Origin: a bacterium
GTDB lineage: Bacteria > UBP15 > UBA6099
DNA length: 43,683 bases
Direction of reading: 5' to 3'
Assembly (NCBI GenBank): GCA_029564595.1
Contig: JAKQPS010000153.1
Location: forward strand, 1-43,683
Part shown: one piece after another, positions 23,930 to 31,565 of the stretch
Position numbering within the stretch: the stretch's first letter is position 1
Layout of the letters: every line of letters starts with the position of its first letter
Notes under the pieces: model-generated
Told to the model about the DNA's origin: nothing
What the model saw: the letters and a program-made list of their open reading frames with translations, nothing else
Database searches by the model: none
Program-made: the position numbers and the translations under genes

Positions 23930-24550
23930 GTCTTGAAGCGTTGGTTTTTCCTTGAGAGAAAAAATGTGGTCGCGAAGGGTGGAGAAAGCGAATTTAAGAG
24001 GGGCGGCGTCTTTTTTCAGCCGGGAGAGCATTATTCCGCCCTCTAGCGCCATGATGATATATTCAGAAAACCCGGAAGAGTCGATATTGGAAGGAAGTTC
24101 GCCTTCGCGGCGGGCGTCTCTGACAAGCTTCTCGATCATCAAGCGCCAACGCTCGAAGAAAGCAGCGGTCCGTTCGCGGAGTTCTTCATCCGCGTCGCTC
24201 ATTTCGAGCGCGAAATTGGCGAAAAGACAGCCGCCGGCGCAATCCCGCGCCTCGATCAGCGCCGCCAGCGCCCCCATCATCGCCCCAAGCTTCTGCGCCG
24301 GAGAAAGCCCTTCCGCTTCGCAGGCGGCGTTCATCACATCGAAGAATATCCCTTCCGCCTCGTCCATCACCGCAAGAGCAAGCGCCTTTTTGCTGTCGAA
24401 ATGAAAATAAAAATTTCCCGCCTTGACGCCGCTTGCGGACATCAGGTCCCGCATCGACGTGCCGTTGTAACCCTTTTCTAGAAACAACGGCAACGAGGCC
24501 TCTATGATTCTGAGGCGCGTTTTGTCCGCTTTTGTCACATTTTCAGCCAT
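23924..24550 (-). CDS. TetR/AcrR-family transcriptional regulator
   Basis: This 208-residue protein has the family's N-terminal helix-turn-helix: TRLRIIEASLPLFLEKGY, GTSMRDLMSASGVKAGNFYFHF (about residues 11-52), then SKKALALAVMDE. The helical C-terminal half binds an unknown ligand; it contains DCAGGCLFANFALEMSD, a stretch typical of TetR proteins of the AcrR/YxaF type. TetR proteins repress nearby genes until a small molecule binds. It is divergent from the GreA-coil gene with a 213-base gap, where AGATAAA occurs twice (24563 and 24583), a possible but weak operator. The ATG at 24550 has little ribosome-site support. Its target cannot be told. Confidence 0.85.
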   Translation of the reverse strand: MAENVTKADKTRLRIIEASLPLFLEKGYNGTSMRDLMSASGVKAGNFYFHFDSKKALALAVMDEAEGIFFDVMNAACEAEGLSPAQKLGAMMGALAALIEARDCAGGCLFANFALEMSDADEELRERTAAFFERWRLMIEKLVRDARREGELPSNIDSSGFSEYIIMALEGGIMLSRLKKDAAPLKFAFSTLRDHIFSLKEKPTLQDG

Positions 24551-24763
24551 GTCTTTTTACGCAGATAAACTAGCATAACAAAGAGATAAATGCAATCGCA
24601 AACATTCCGGTTTGACGCTGTTTCGCGTCTCCATATTCCGGCGCGCCGAGGTGTTTAGCGACGAAGTTGGCCTCCCGCGCTTGACTTCGATGACGCGGAT
24701 GTATAGAATTTACAGTCCGAAAAAGACGGACGGGCGCATAAAAAGCCCGAAAGGCGCTTTAAC

Positions 24764-26317
24764 ATGGCGAAGAGTTTTAAGGAAGGCGATTGGGTCTGGC
24801 ATAAAAACAACGGCATCGGCAAAGTAAGCTTGAGTTCCGATTCCGAGTTGCTAGTGGAGTTCGAAGGCGGGAAAGACGAGATATTCGACACCGCCGGCAA
24901 GAAACGCGCTCCCCTCGTTAAGCTTTCATCCCGGGGTTTTCATCTCAGGAAACGGGACGAAGCGGAACAGTTTTCCAAACATATCAATCAGGAGCCTCTG
25001 GACGCCGCTCTGGCGCTGGTGGAAGATCAGCAGGCGGAGATAACCCCCGCCGAACTGAAGGCGTTGGTCTGCCCGGCCCTCGTCGCGGAGAATGAGTTTG
25101 CCGAATGGCAAACCCGCCTAGCGCAGGCGGCGAAATCCGACCCGCGCTTCGAAGTGGACAAGGCCGGAAAGATTTCTTACAAGGGAGAACTAGGCGAGAT
25201 CGCGCAGGAGCTGCTCGCCCGCTTCAGGCAGTCTCCGTCCCTGAAGGACAAACAAAAAATCGTCAGGGATATGATGCAGCTCGAACAGAAAGGCGTCCCC
25301 ATGGAGGATGTCAGGGAAACCGCGGTGACCTTCTTCACGGGAACCGCGATGAACCAGACGAACAAAATGGGCGCCCGACTGGAGGCGCTCATTTTTTTAG
25401 AGACGCTGGATCCCGAACAGCACGACGCCATCAAGGGTTCCATATACGACGAAATCCGCATGTTCGACGTCGAACAGTCGGCGGTCGCGGTGTCCGAAGT
25501 CATGGACAACGCGGTGCGCAAGCGCCTGTTCGAGCTTTTGCTCGAGCTCAGCCCCGAACAGTTCCTAGACACCGCTTTCATGCTCACCAAGAGGTTCAAG
25601 AAAACCCAGCGCGACTGGACGCTCGATACCTTGCTGTCGATGGAAGACAAGACATATATCAAACACATAGTCGATGTGGCGATGGCGGACATAGCGACTA
25701 ACATGCAGCCCTTCGTGTGGGTGTCGAAGACTCAGATTGAGAAATGTTCCGACATTGTCGACGTCGCCCCGCCCGCGGACGTGGTTATTTCCTCAATGTT
25801 CAGGATTCTCAACAACATTCACTTCACGTCCGCATACTCCTGCCGCAACAATTCCGACGGCCCAAGCGTCACCCGCGAGGAAGACGAACTGGTCAAGCTT
25901 CTCAAGGACGAGAAGAAAATCGGCAAGTTCCTCGACGCGCAACCCGCGGCCGTAGTGTCCCTGTTCGCCTCCCATTTCTTTGACTGCATCGCGTTCGATT
26001 TCGAGGAGCGGCAGAAACGGCTGAGGGAACTGAAGAACAAATACCCCGGCATCGAAGTTACCGAAGCGAAACGTCACAGCGAACAGGACGATGTCTACAG
26101 GATAACGCGCGAGAAATACGACCAGCTTGTGAGCGAGCTTGAAGATATAAACAGCTCGAAAATGGAAGAAGCGCTGTCCGACATCCGCACCGCCCGCGAA
26201 TGGGGCGACATCTCCGAAAACGCCGAGCTTAACATCGCTCAGGACAAACAGAGGATGCTTCTGGGGCGCAAGAACGAGATCGAGCGGATACTCGACAACT
26301 GCGAAGTCATCGACTGA
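24764..26317 (+). CDS. Tudor/CarD-like protein ending in the GreA coiled coil, without the GreA C-terminal domain
   Basis: This is a 517-residue protein. Residues 5-50 (GDWVWHKNNGIGKVSLSSDS... VEFEGGKDEIF) look like a Tudor/CarD-type RNA-polymerase-interaction fold. Residues about 65-440 are helical and acidic. The last 73 residues align with the N-terminal coiled coil of GreA: YRITREKYDQLVSELEDI, then TAREWGDISENAELNIAQD and GRKNEIERILDNCEVID. The tip residues GD and ENAE, which reach the polymerase active site in GreA, are kept. The protein stops exactly where the FKBP-like polymerase-binding domain of GreA would begin. GreA stimulates transcript cleavage; here the N-terminal parts may supply the polymerase contact instead. 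AAGG lies about ten bases before the ATG. Confidence 0.75.
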   Translation: MAKSFKEGDWVWHKNNGIGKVSLSSDSELLVEFEGGKDEIFDTAGKKRAPLVKLSSRGFHLRKRDEAEQFSKHINQEPLDAALALVEDQQAEITPAELKALVCPALVAENEFAEWQTRLAQAAKSDPRFEVDKAGKISYKGELGEIAQELLARFRQSPSLKDKQKIVRDMMQLEQKGVPMEDVRETAVTFFTGTAMNQTNKMGARLEALIFLETLDPEQHDAIKGSIYDEIRMFDVEQSAVAVSEVMDNAVRKRLFELLLELSPEQFLDTAFMLTKRFKKTQRDWTLDTLLSMEDKTYIKHIVDVAMADIATNMQPFVWVSKTQIEKCSDIVDVAPPADVVISSMFRILNNIHFTSAYSCRNNSDGPSVTREEDELVKLLKDEKKIGKFLDAQPAAVVSLFASHFFDCIAFDFEERQKRLRELKNKYPGIEVTEAKRHSEQDDVYRITREKYDQLVSELEDINSSKMEEALSDIRTAREWGDISENAELNIAQDKQRMLLGRKNEIERILDNCEVID

Positions 26318-26354
26318 CCGCCGGATTGTCCAAAAACCAACCCTCTATTCAACC

Positions 26355-26374
26355 CGAATCCTAACATGGATTCG
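26355..26374. repeat. AACCCGAATCC-type hairpin after the GreA-coil gene
   Basis: CGAATCC at 26355-26361 pairs with GGATTCG at 26368-26374; AACC precedes. It lies 38 bases after the stop codon and is followed by TTCTTTTTT, so it may act as the terminator. Confidence 0.55.
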
Positions 26375-26403
26375 CATTCTTTTTTGCGCGTCGTTTCCCA
26401 TCC

Positions 26404-26430
26404 GGGCGACCCGACGGGTCGCCCCTACGG
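26404..26430. repeat. GGGC...GCCCCTAC hairpin (GACCC stem)
   Basis: GGGCGACCC, GAC loop, GGGTCGCCC, CTACGG: nearly the same as the copy at 4217. Unpaired half-copies (GGGCGATTCGCTG at 26469 and GGGCGACCCGC at about 26520) follow in this 250-base gap, which otherwise holds nothing I recognise. Confidence 0.75.
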
Positions 26431-26567
26431 CCTCGCGCGCATTCTTTCCTATACGTCCTTTTCCATCCGGGCGATTCGCTGTTTCTGTTGTCCGTCTTTT
26501 GCCGGTTATCGCCTATTCCGGGCGACCCGCATCCTTCGCGCGATATATTTGATCGGGCGACAGCAGA

Positions 26568-27641
26568 TTAGTCGGAGGCGGAATTGTCGATGAGCGCGCG
26601 GGCGGCGTCGAAGACTTCTTCGACTTCAATTTGGTTGAGGCATTTGCGGTGGACGCATTCGGGGTCGGAGCACGGGGAGCAGTCGGAGTATAGGCAGATG
26701 GTTTTGGAGCGGGAGCCGATGAGTCCGAATCGTTCGGGGAGAGTGGGGCCGTAGATGCCGACGCAGGGAGCGGCGGCGGCGTCCGCTACATGGAGAGGGC
26801 CTGAATCCACGCCGACGATGACGGAGCAGCGGGCCATGAGCGCCGCGGAGTCGAGAATGGAGCCGCGCTCAAAGTCTTCGCAGAACGCGCCCTGCCCTGT
26901 CGCCGCGATAATCTCGTCTATGACTTCTTTGTCCGCGCGGGAGCCGAAACAGATGACGGAGCAGCCGAGTTCGTCGCGGAGCCGGCGGGCGAGGGCGGCG
27001 AATTTTTCGGATGTCCAACGACGGGAAGGATGCCCGGCGCAGGGGATCAGGCCGGCAAGACGAGAGCCTTCAGAGAAACCGTTTGAAGCGAGGAAAGCGG
27101 CCGCGTATTCCTTATTTGACGGCGGCAGAGGTATTTCCAGCGCGGGGTCGGGGTTCATAGCGCCGAGGGCGCGAACGAGGTCAAGCGAAAGGTCGGCGGT
27201 GTGACGCGACGCCCTGTCGGAGTCATCCACCGTAAAATCTGAGAATATCTGTTTGCTGCTGTAGCTTACCATGAATCTTGCGCCGCCCAGACGGAGCAAC
27301 AGGCTGGGGGCCAGTTTTCTCTGAGTGTCCACAATCAGGTCGAACTTTTCGGAGCGAATCGTCTTGACGAACCGCGCCAGACTGCGCGCGTTCAAGGCCT
27401 CGTAAAAATGGAATTCGAGGAACCTGTCCATGTATTCGCAGTTGTCGAACACGGGCCTGACGTAGCCGCGAAGGAACTTGCCGATGAAAACAACTTCGGA
27501 GCCGGGAAACTGTTTTTTAAGTTCCCTGAACAGGGGTGTTATGAAAAGGAGGTCTCCGAGTCCGGGAACGCCGATGTAAACGCCGATTTTTCGGATGTCG
27601 CGGAGGACGGAGGGGGATTTTTTCGAGAGAGGAATCAACAT
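26568..27641 (-). CDS. Glycosyltransferase family 9, heptosyltransferase-type
   Basis: This 357-residue protein has the two-domain GT-B layout of LPS heptosyltransferases: IGVYIGVPGLGDLLFITPLF at the N-terminus, FDLIVDTQRKLAPSLLLRLGG, and in the C-terminal half VGVDSGPLHVADAAAAPCVG followed by GIYGPTLPERFG. These enzymes move heptose from ADP-heptose to the growing lipopolysaccharide core at the inner face of the membrane. A short cysteine cluster (DCSPCSDPECVHRKC) near the end is common in this family. The ATG at 27641 lacks a close ribosome site; AAGGAG lies 17 bases away. It is the last gene of a minus-strand run, 45 bases after the small dehydrogenase domain gene. Confidence 0.85.
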   Translation of the reverse strand: MLIPLSKKSPSVLRDIRKIGVYIGVPGLGDLLFITPLFRELKKQFPGSEVVFIGKFLRGYVRPVFDNCEYMDRFLEFHFYEALNARSLARFVKTIRSEKFDLIVDTQRKLAPSLLLRLGGARFMVSYSSKQIFSDFTVDDSDRASRHTADLSLDLVRALGAMNPDPALEIPLPPSNKEYAAAFLASNGFSEGSRLAGLIPCAGHPSRRWTSEKFAALARRLRDELGCSVICFGSRADKEVIDEIIAATGQGAFCEDFERGSILDSAALMARCSVIVGVDSGPLHVADAAAAPCVGIYGPTLPERFGLIGSRSKTICLYSDCSPCSDPECVHRKCLNQIEVEEVFDAARALIDNSASD

Positions 27642-27686
27642 GGGCGAGAAGAGTCGTTCTCCTTGAGCGGCGCGGGAGCGCGGGCG

Positions 27687-27917
27687 TCAGACTTTGAACC
27701 TGTCGCCGTATTTTTCTGCGAACCCGGCGAGGCGCGCGCGCATCGTTTCCTCGCCGACCTCCGCCGCGTAAGCGAACGGAGTTTTTTTGAAGAGAGCGCC
27801 CATGCGCATCGCGTCGTCGATTTCCTGCGGAGAGGCGACGCCTTCAGCGGCGGCGCGTTCGGCTTCGGCGACTACGGCGGCGAAAATTCTGTTCAGGACA
27901 AGCTCACGATTTTCCAT
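27687..27917 (-). CDS. Detached second C-terminal domain of a 3-hydroxyacyl-CoA dehydrogenase
   Basis: This 76-residue protein (starting MENRELVLNRIFAAVVAEAE, then GVASPQEIDDAMRMGALFK) matches the all-helical 3HCDH C-terminal domain that in larger dehydrogenases forms the second of two copies. It starts within the last 14 bases of the dehydrogenase gene, in another frame, with AAAGGGG upstream at good spacing, so translation of the pair is coupled. The two could be a split of a once continuous protein, or a single frameshift could have divided them. The product alone has no NAD-binding site and would need to join its partner to act. Confidence 0.7.
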   Translation of the reverse strand: MENRELVLNRIFAAVVAEAERAAAEGVASPQEIDDAMRMGALFKKTPFAYAAEVGEETMRARLAGFAEKYGDRFKV

Positions 27918-28761
27918 AGTCGTAGAACCCCTTTCCGGATTTGACGCCGAGGCGGCCGGAAGCGATGAGGCGCTCGACTTCTTCGGGCGGAGCGAACCTG
28001 TCGCCGAAAGCGTCCTGCAGGATGCGCATGACTTTGTGTATGAGGTCGATGCCGAGTTGGTCGGCCATTTTAAAGAGGCCGACTGGCAACCCGGCGTCGG
28101 GTTTGACTAGGGCGCTGTCGATTTCAGCGCGAGACATAAGGCCCTCGCGCTCGCAGCGGGCGGCCTCCAGCATGGCGGCGCAAAGGAGCCTGTTGACGAT
28201 GAATCCGGCGGAGTCCGCGCAGCGCACGGGGGATTTGCCGATGGCTTCCGCGAGGGCGCAGACGGAGGACATGGTTTCGTCGCTCGTGCGCGCGCCCCTG
28301 ACCACTTCCACCAGACGCATCATGGACACCGGGTTGAAGAAGTGCATGCCCGCCACGCGCTCCGGGCGGGAGACGGCCTCCGCGATGGCAGAGACGCTCA
28401 ACGCCGAAGTGTTGGTGGCAAGGATTGCGCCGGGGGAGCAGGCCGCGTCCAGTTCGGAGAAAACCCGGCGCTTCAGGTCGAGGTTTTCGGGAACGGCCTC
28501 GATGATGAAATCGGCGTCCGCAAGCTCGTCGTATCCGAGAGTGACGGAGATAAGTTTCAATTTCTGTTCCATCTCGTCCTCTGACATTCTGCGGCGTCTG
28601 ACCTTGAACTCGTAAATCTGGCGGGCATTCGCCACGCCAACGTCGAGGAAGCGGCGCTCGATATCTTTCAAAACCACAGGGAACCCGGCTTGAGTGGCGA
28701 CAAAAGCGATTTCGCCGCCCATGACGCCGGCTCCGACTATGCCGATTTTTTTGATGTCCAA
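27904..28761 (-). CDS. 3-hydroxyacyl-CoA / 3-hydroxybutyryl-CoA dehydrogenase
   Basis: This 285-residue protein has the NAD-binding start IGIVGAGVMGGEIAFVATQAG, the IIEAVPENLDLKRRVF segment and the catalytic region GMHFFNPVSMMRLVEVV with His140. The first 3HCDH C-terminal domain follows (SAGFIVNRLLCAAMLEA) and the protein ends GVKSGKGFYDYGKS. It interconverts 3-hydroxyacyl-CoA and 3-oxoacyl-CoA with NAD in fatty-acid breakdown or butyrate-type metabolism. The start is TTG 28761 with GGAGG five bases before. It lies 37 bases after the FAD reductase gene and overlaps the detached domain gene, so the three probably form one transcript. Confidence 0.88.
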   Translation of the reverse strand: MDIKKIGIVGAGVMGGEIAFVATQAGFPVVLKDIERRFLDVGVANARQIYEFKVRRRRMSEDEMEQKLKLISVTLGYDELADADFIIEAVPENLDLKRRVFSELDAACSPGAILATNTSALSVSAIAEAVSRPERVAGMHFFNPVSMMRLVEVVRGARTSDETMSSVCALAEAIGKSPVRCADSAGFIVNRLLCAAMLEAARCEREGLMSRAEIDSALVKPDAGLPVGLFKMADQLGIDLIHKVMRILQDAFGDRFAPPEEVERLIASGRLGVKSGKGFYDYGKS

Positions 28762-28798
28762 ATCAACCTCCGAAGCGGGCGCGGCTCGCGGCGCCCAA

Positions 28799-30148
28799 TC
28801 ATTTCATTTCGGCGGGAGCGTCGAGCGCGGGCGGTATGGTCGCGAACAGTTGATTCACGCCGCGCCGCCACTTCTCGAATTCCGCCGGGTCGTGTTTTTC
28901 CGGGAACTGCATGTAAAGCTCGTTCGCTTTTTTTGCTGTCGACATGCCGTCGACCAGTTTGAGAATAAAACTCGGATTGTCGATCATTTTCATCAGCTTG
29001 ATAATCCGTCCGAGAGCGGATTCCTGTTTCGCCTTGCCCGTGCCCCAGAAATCCCTCGGTTTGATGATGCCTCTGCCGAGGAGTATGTCGAGGAGTTTTT
29101 TCGGTTGAGAGACGAGGAACATCTGGAGGGCGTGCAACTGGGCGAAAGAGGCGTCCTGAAGGCGTTTATATTCGGCGTTGTAGGGCCAGAGAGCCTCGAC
29201 GTCCGTCCTGCCGTTTTCGAGGGCGGAGTGGATTACGCGGGCGGCGATGGTGGCGGCTCGCAGCGAGCTGCCGACGCCGGAGCCGTCAATGGGGTTGCAC
29301 TGGCAGGCGGAATCGCCGCAGAGGACGAACCCGTCGGCGACGAACGAGTCGAAGCCGCGCCTGACGGGGATGGGAGCGCCGTAGCCGCCGCGCAACAAAT
29401 TCGGTTTGACATCCGGCGTTGCGGCCAGAAGCCCGGCGACGATGTCTCTGGGCCGCGGCCTGCCGGGGAAGTTAATGAACCCGGCGAAGAAGTCCGCCAT
29501 GCCCGGCTGCTCGCGGTGAATCCACTGAACGCCGTTGTTGATGCCGAAGACGACCCTGCTTTCGCGCTCGCGGGCGTCGTCCTTGTGGATTTCCCTGTGG
29601 GTGACGAACATTTCGGAGCGGCTGATGTATTTTGAGAATCCGTATTTTGCGGATGAATGCTGCCTGAGAGCGCCGGAGATGCCGGTGGCGTCGATGGTGA
29701 TGGAGGCGCGGATATCGATTTTTGAGCCGTCCGCGGCGCGGGCGACCATGCCGACGACGCGGTCGTTCTCGACGACAGGAGCAAGCGCGGCGGTCTTTTC
29801 CATGAAGCGGGCTCCGGCTTCGACCGCGTATCTCAACTGGCGCGCGGCCAGCATCTTCCTGTCCACGTTCATCTTCCCGGCGGTGTCCGCGACGAAAGAG
29901 AAAGTCTTCTGTCCGGGAGGGAAGACCTTGAAGTTGATGTTGCCCTGAAGCAACTCCGGCGGTTCGGGGGCGGGCAGCCCGACCTCGTCGTATATGCCCA
30001 TGTTCACGTTGTCCCACCAGTCGTGGCCGAGGCCGGAGGTCTCGCGCCGGTCGATGAGGACGACGCTGCGGCCCATCCTCGCGAGGTTTCTTGCCGCATG
30101 GCAACCGGCGATTCCGGCTCCAGCGATTGCTACGTCATACTTGTTCAT
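28799..30148 (-). CDS. FAD-dependent reductase of the geranylgeranyl-reductase family
   Basis: This 449-residue flavoprotein begins YDVAIAGAGIAGCHAARNLARMG with the FAD-binding GxGxxG at residues 10-15. It continues with SITIDATGISGALRQHS and VADGFVLCGDSACQCNPIDGSGVGSSLRAA, the second FAD motif typical of geranylgeranyl-reductase-like enzymes. The family saturates double bonds of isoprenoid chains (chlorophyll, archaeal lipids, quinones) or oxidises related substrates; the actual substrate here is unknown. About 110 residues after the FAD motif are helical and could form a membrane-surface or substrate part. GGGAGGATAA stands before the ATG. It heads a tight run with the hydroxyacyl-CoA dehydrogenase and its extra domain. 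Confidence 0.8.
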   Translation of the reverse strand: MNKYDVAIAGAGIAGCHAARNLARMGRSVVLIDRRETSGLGHDWWDNVNMGIYDEVGLPAPEPPELLQGNINFKVFPPGQKTFSFVADTAGKMNVDRKMLAARQLRYAVEAGARFMEKTAALAPVVENDRVVGMVARAADGSKIDIRASITIDATGISGALRQHSSAKYGFSKYISRSEMFVTHREIHKDDARERESRVVFGINNGVQWIHREQPGMADFFAGFINFPGRPRPRDIVAGLLAATPDVKPNLLRGGYGAPIPVRRGFDSFVADGFVLCGDSACQCNPIDGSGVGSSLRAATIAARVIHSALENGRTDVEALWPYNAEYKRLQDASFAQLHALQMFLVSQPKKLLDILLGRGIIKPRDFWGTGKAKQESALGRIIKLMKMIDNPSFILKLVDGMSTAKKANELYMQFPEKHDPAEFEKWRRGVNQLFATIPPALDAPAEMK

Positions 30149-30231
30149 TTATCCTCCCGGTCAAGCCCTTCCCGTCAGAGCGGGAGGGCGGCGATTTCAG
30201 TTTTTGGCGCGGCGGGTTAAGCCGCGCAATT

Positions 30232-30729
30232 TCATTCGACGGCGCTCCTGTTTTTAAGCATTGCTTCAAGGCGAGCCGCCTGCTCCTCGACTGACATCAG
30301 ATGAGCGCCGAGCGAGAAACGGAGTTCCTCTCTGGCGAAATCGAGCGCGACCAGCCTTTCCCGCAACGCCGATTCCCTCTTTGCGACAGTTTCTTCCACC
30401 ACGAGGGAAAAAGGAGCCGCCACGTCGCGGATGAAGTCTATGGAGCCTTCGATTGCGCCCTGCCCGCCTTTTACGGCGAAAACAGCGGGCTGGAAACGCG
30501 CAAGGTCAGACTCAAGCTTCAGATGTCCCTCATCGCGCAACGGAAACGACACCGACGAAACGGAGGTCCGCGCGGCGACGGCCAGCGCTGCGGCGAAAGC
30601 GAGCGCGGGCAGCGCGAGTCTCATCTTTTTTTTTGCCGAATGTAACAAATCCGCGGAGGCGCCGCGCCCCGCGTCCGGGCTCAAATTGTTCCCCGAATCC
30701 CTATTGAAATTATTGCGGTTTGTCGTCAT
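30232..30729 (-). CDS. Unrecognised small membrane-anchored protein with a coiled-coil tail
   Basis: This 165-residue protein has a hydrophilic start, one hydrophobic segment (MRLALPALAFAAALAVAA, residues 36-53) and a charged helical tail ending near LGAHLMSVEEQAARLEAML. Either ATG 30729 or the ATG at 30624 may be the true start; with the latter the hydrophobic segment would be a signal peptide. Both have weak ribosome sites. I recognise no family. The tail has heptad-like spacing of leucines, so the protein may form dimers or attach to a partner outside the cytoplasm. It lies between the FAD reductase and corrinoid genes, with gaps of about 80 and 110 bases. Confidence 0.5.
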   Translation of the reverse strand: MTTNRNNFNRDSGNNLSPDAGRGASADLLHSAKKKMRLALPALAFAAALAVAARTSVSSVSFPLRDEGHLKLESDLARFQPAVFAVKGGQGAIEGSIDFIRDVAAPFSLVVEETVAKRESALRERLVALDFAREELRFSLGAHLMSVEEQAARLEAMLKNRSAVE

Positions 30730-30838
30730 CTTAAAACCCGCAGCCGCGGTTGCTTTGATTCTGACGCGCCTATGCCGCCGCGAACCGGGCCAGTTGTCGC
30801 GGCCCCGCTGCCGTCCCGCGCGAGAAACGCGTCTGAAT

Positions 30839-31477
30839 TCAGACTGCGACGAGTTGTTTTGCTTTTTTGACCGCTTCGGCGGCGTCCTGTCCGAATGCGT
30901 CGGCGCCGATTTCGTCCGCGAACTGCTGAGTGAGGGGAGCGCCTCCGACCATGACTTTCACGCCGCCCCTGAGACCGCTGCCGCCAAGCTCGTCTATGAT
31001 GGACTTCATCTCGCGCATGGTGGTGGTGAGAAGAGCGGAGAGGCCGATCACGTCCGGCTTATGCTCGGAGACGGCTTTAGCGAATTTTGCGGCGTCCACG
31101 TCGGTGCCGAGATCGATAATCTTGAACCCGGCCCCTTTGAGCATGGCTGCGACGATGTTCTTGCCTATGTCGTGCAGGTCGCCTTTGACGGTTCCGATAA
31201 CGACCACGCCCCTCGGTTTGGAATCGCCGGCCGAAAGGAGAGGTTGCAGAATGGCCATGCAACCCTCCATCGCTCTTGCGGCGACGAGGAGTTCGGGTAT
31301 GAAGTATTCGTTGCGCTGGAAGAGGTCGCCCACTTCCTCCATAGCCGGCACCAGCGCGGAGTCCAGAATGTTCTGGGGAGCTTCCCCGGCTGCGATCAGC
31401 TTTTTGGTCGCCTCGACCGCTCCCGGCTGGTTTCCGTCAAGCACGCACTGCTTCAATTGTTGGTATGTTTCTTCCAT
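30839..31477 (-). CDS. Corrinoid (B12-binding) methyltransferase protein
   Basis: This 212-residue protein has the helical cap domain (roughly residues 1-85, with ALVPAMEEVGDLFQRNEYFIPELL) and the Rossmann-like B12 domain containing GDLHDIGKNIVAAML; Asp100, His102 and Gly105 form the DxHxxG cobalt-binding motif. In methanol, methylamine and methoxy-compound systems this subunit accepts a methyl group from a substrate-specific methyltransferase and hands it to a second one. Neither partner is encoded in the window, and the neighbours are a glycosyltransferase and an unknown membrane protein. GGAGAAGCGCC precedes the ATG at 31477. A likely promoter lies at 31511-31540, so it starts its own transcript. 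Confidence 0.88.
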   Translation of the reverse strand: MEETYQQLKQCVLDGNQPGAVEATKKLIAAGEAPQNILDSALVPAMEEVGDLFQRNEYFIPELLVAARAMEGCMAILQPLLSAGDSKPRGVVVIGTVKGDLHDIGKNIVAAMLKGAGFKIIDLGTDVDAAKFAKAVSEHKPDVIGLSALLTTTMREMKSIIDELGGSGLRGGVKVMVGGAPLTQQFADEIGADAFGQDAAEAVKKAKQLVAV

Positions 31478-31510
31478 GGCGCTTCTCCAATCCTAGTTAA
31501 TGTCGGAACA

Positions 31511-31540
31511 ATTATACTTGCAACAGGGGACGCAACACAA
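31511..31540 (-). promoter_or_regulatory. Candidate promoter of the corrinoid protein gene
   Basis: On the minus strand a perfect TATAAT (31516-31511) follows TTGTGT (31540-31535) with 18 bases between. It lies 34 bases before the start codon. The 88-base gap is too short for a cobalamin riboswitch. Confidence 0.5.
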
Positions 31541-31565
31541 CAAGGGAGGGCGAACAGGAGGCCGG

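Noticed and set aside
27904-27917. Programmed frameshift joining the dehydrogenase and its extra domain
   Set aside because: There is no clear slippery heptamer with a downstream structure, and the small gene has its own ribosome site; independent initiation is simpler.
31478-31565. Cobalamin riboswitch upstream of the corrinoid gene
   Set aside because: The gap is only 88 bases and contains a normal promoter; no B12-box-like sequence was seen.
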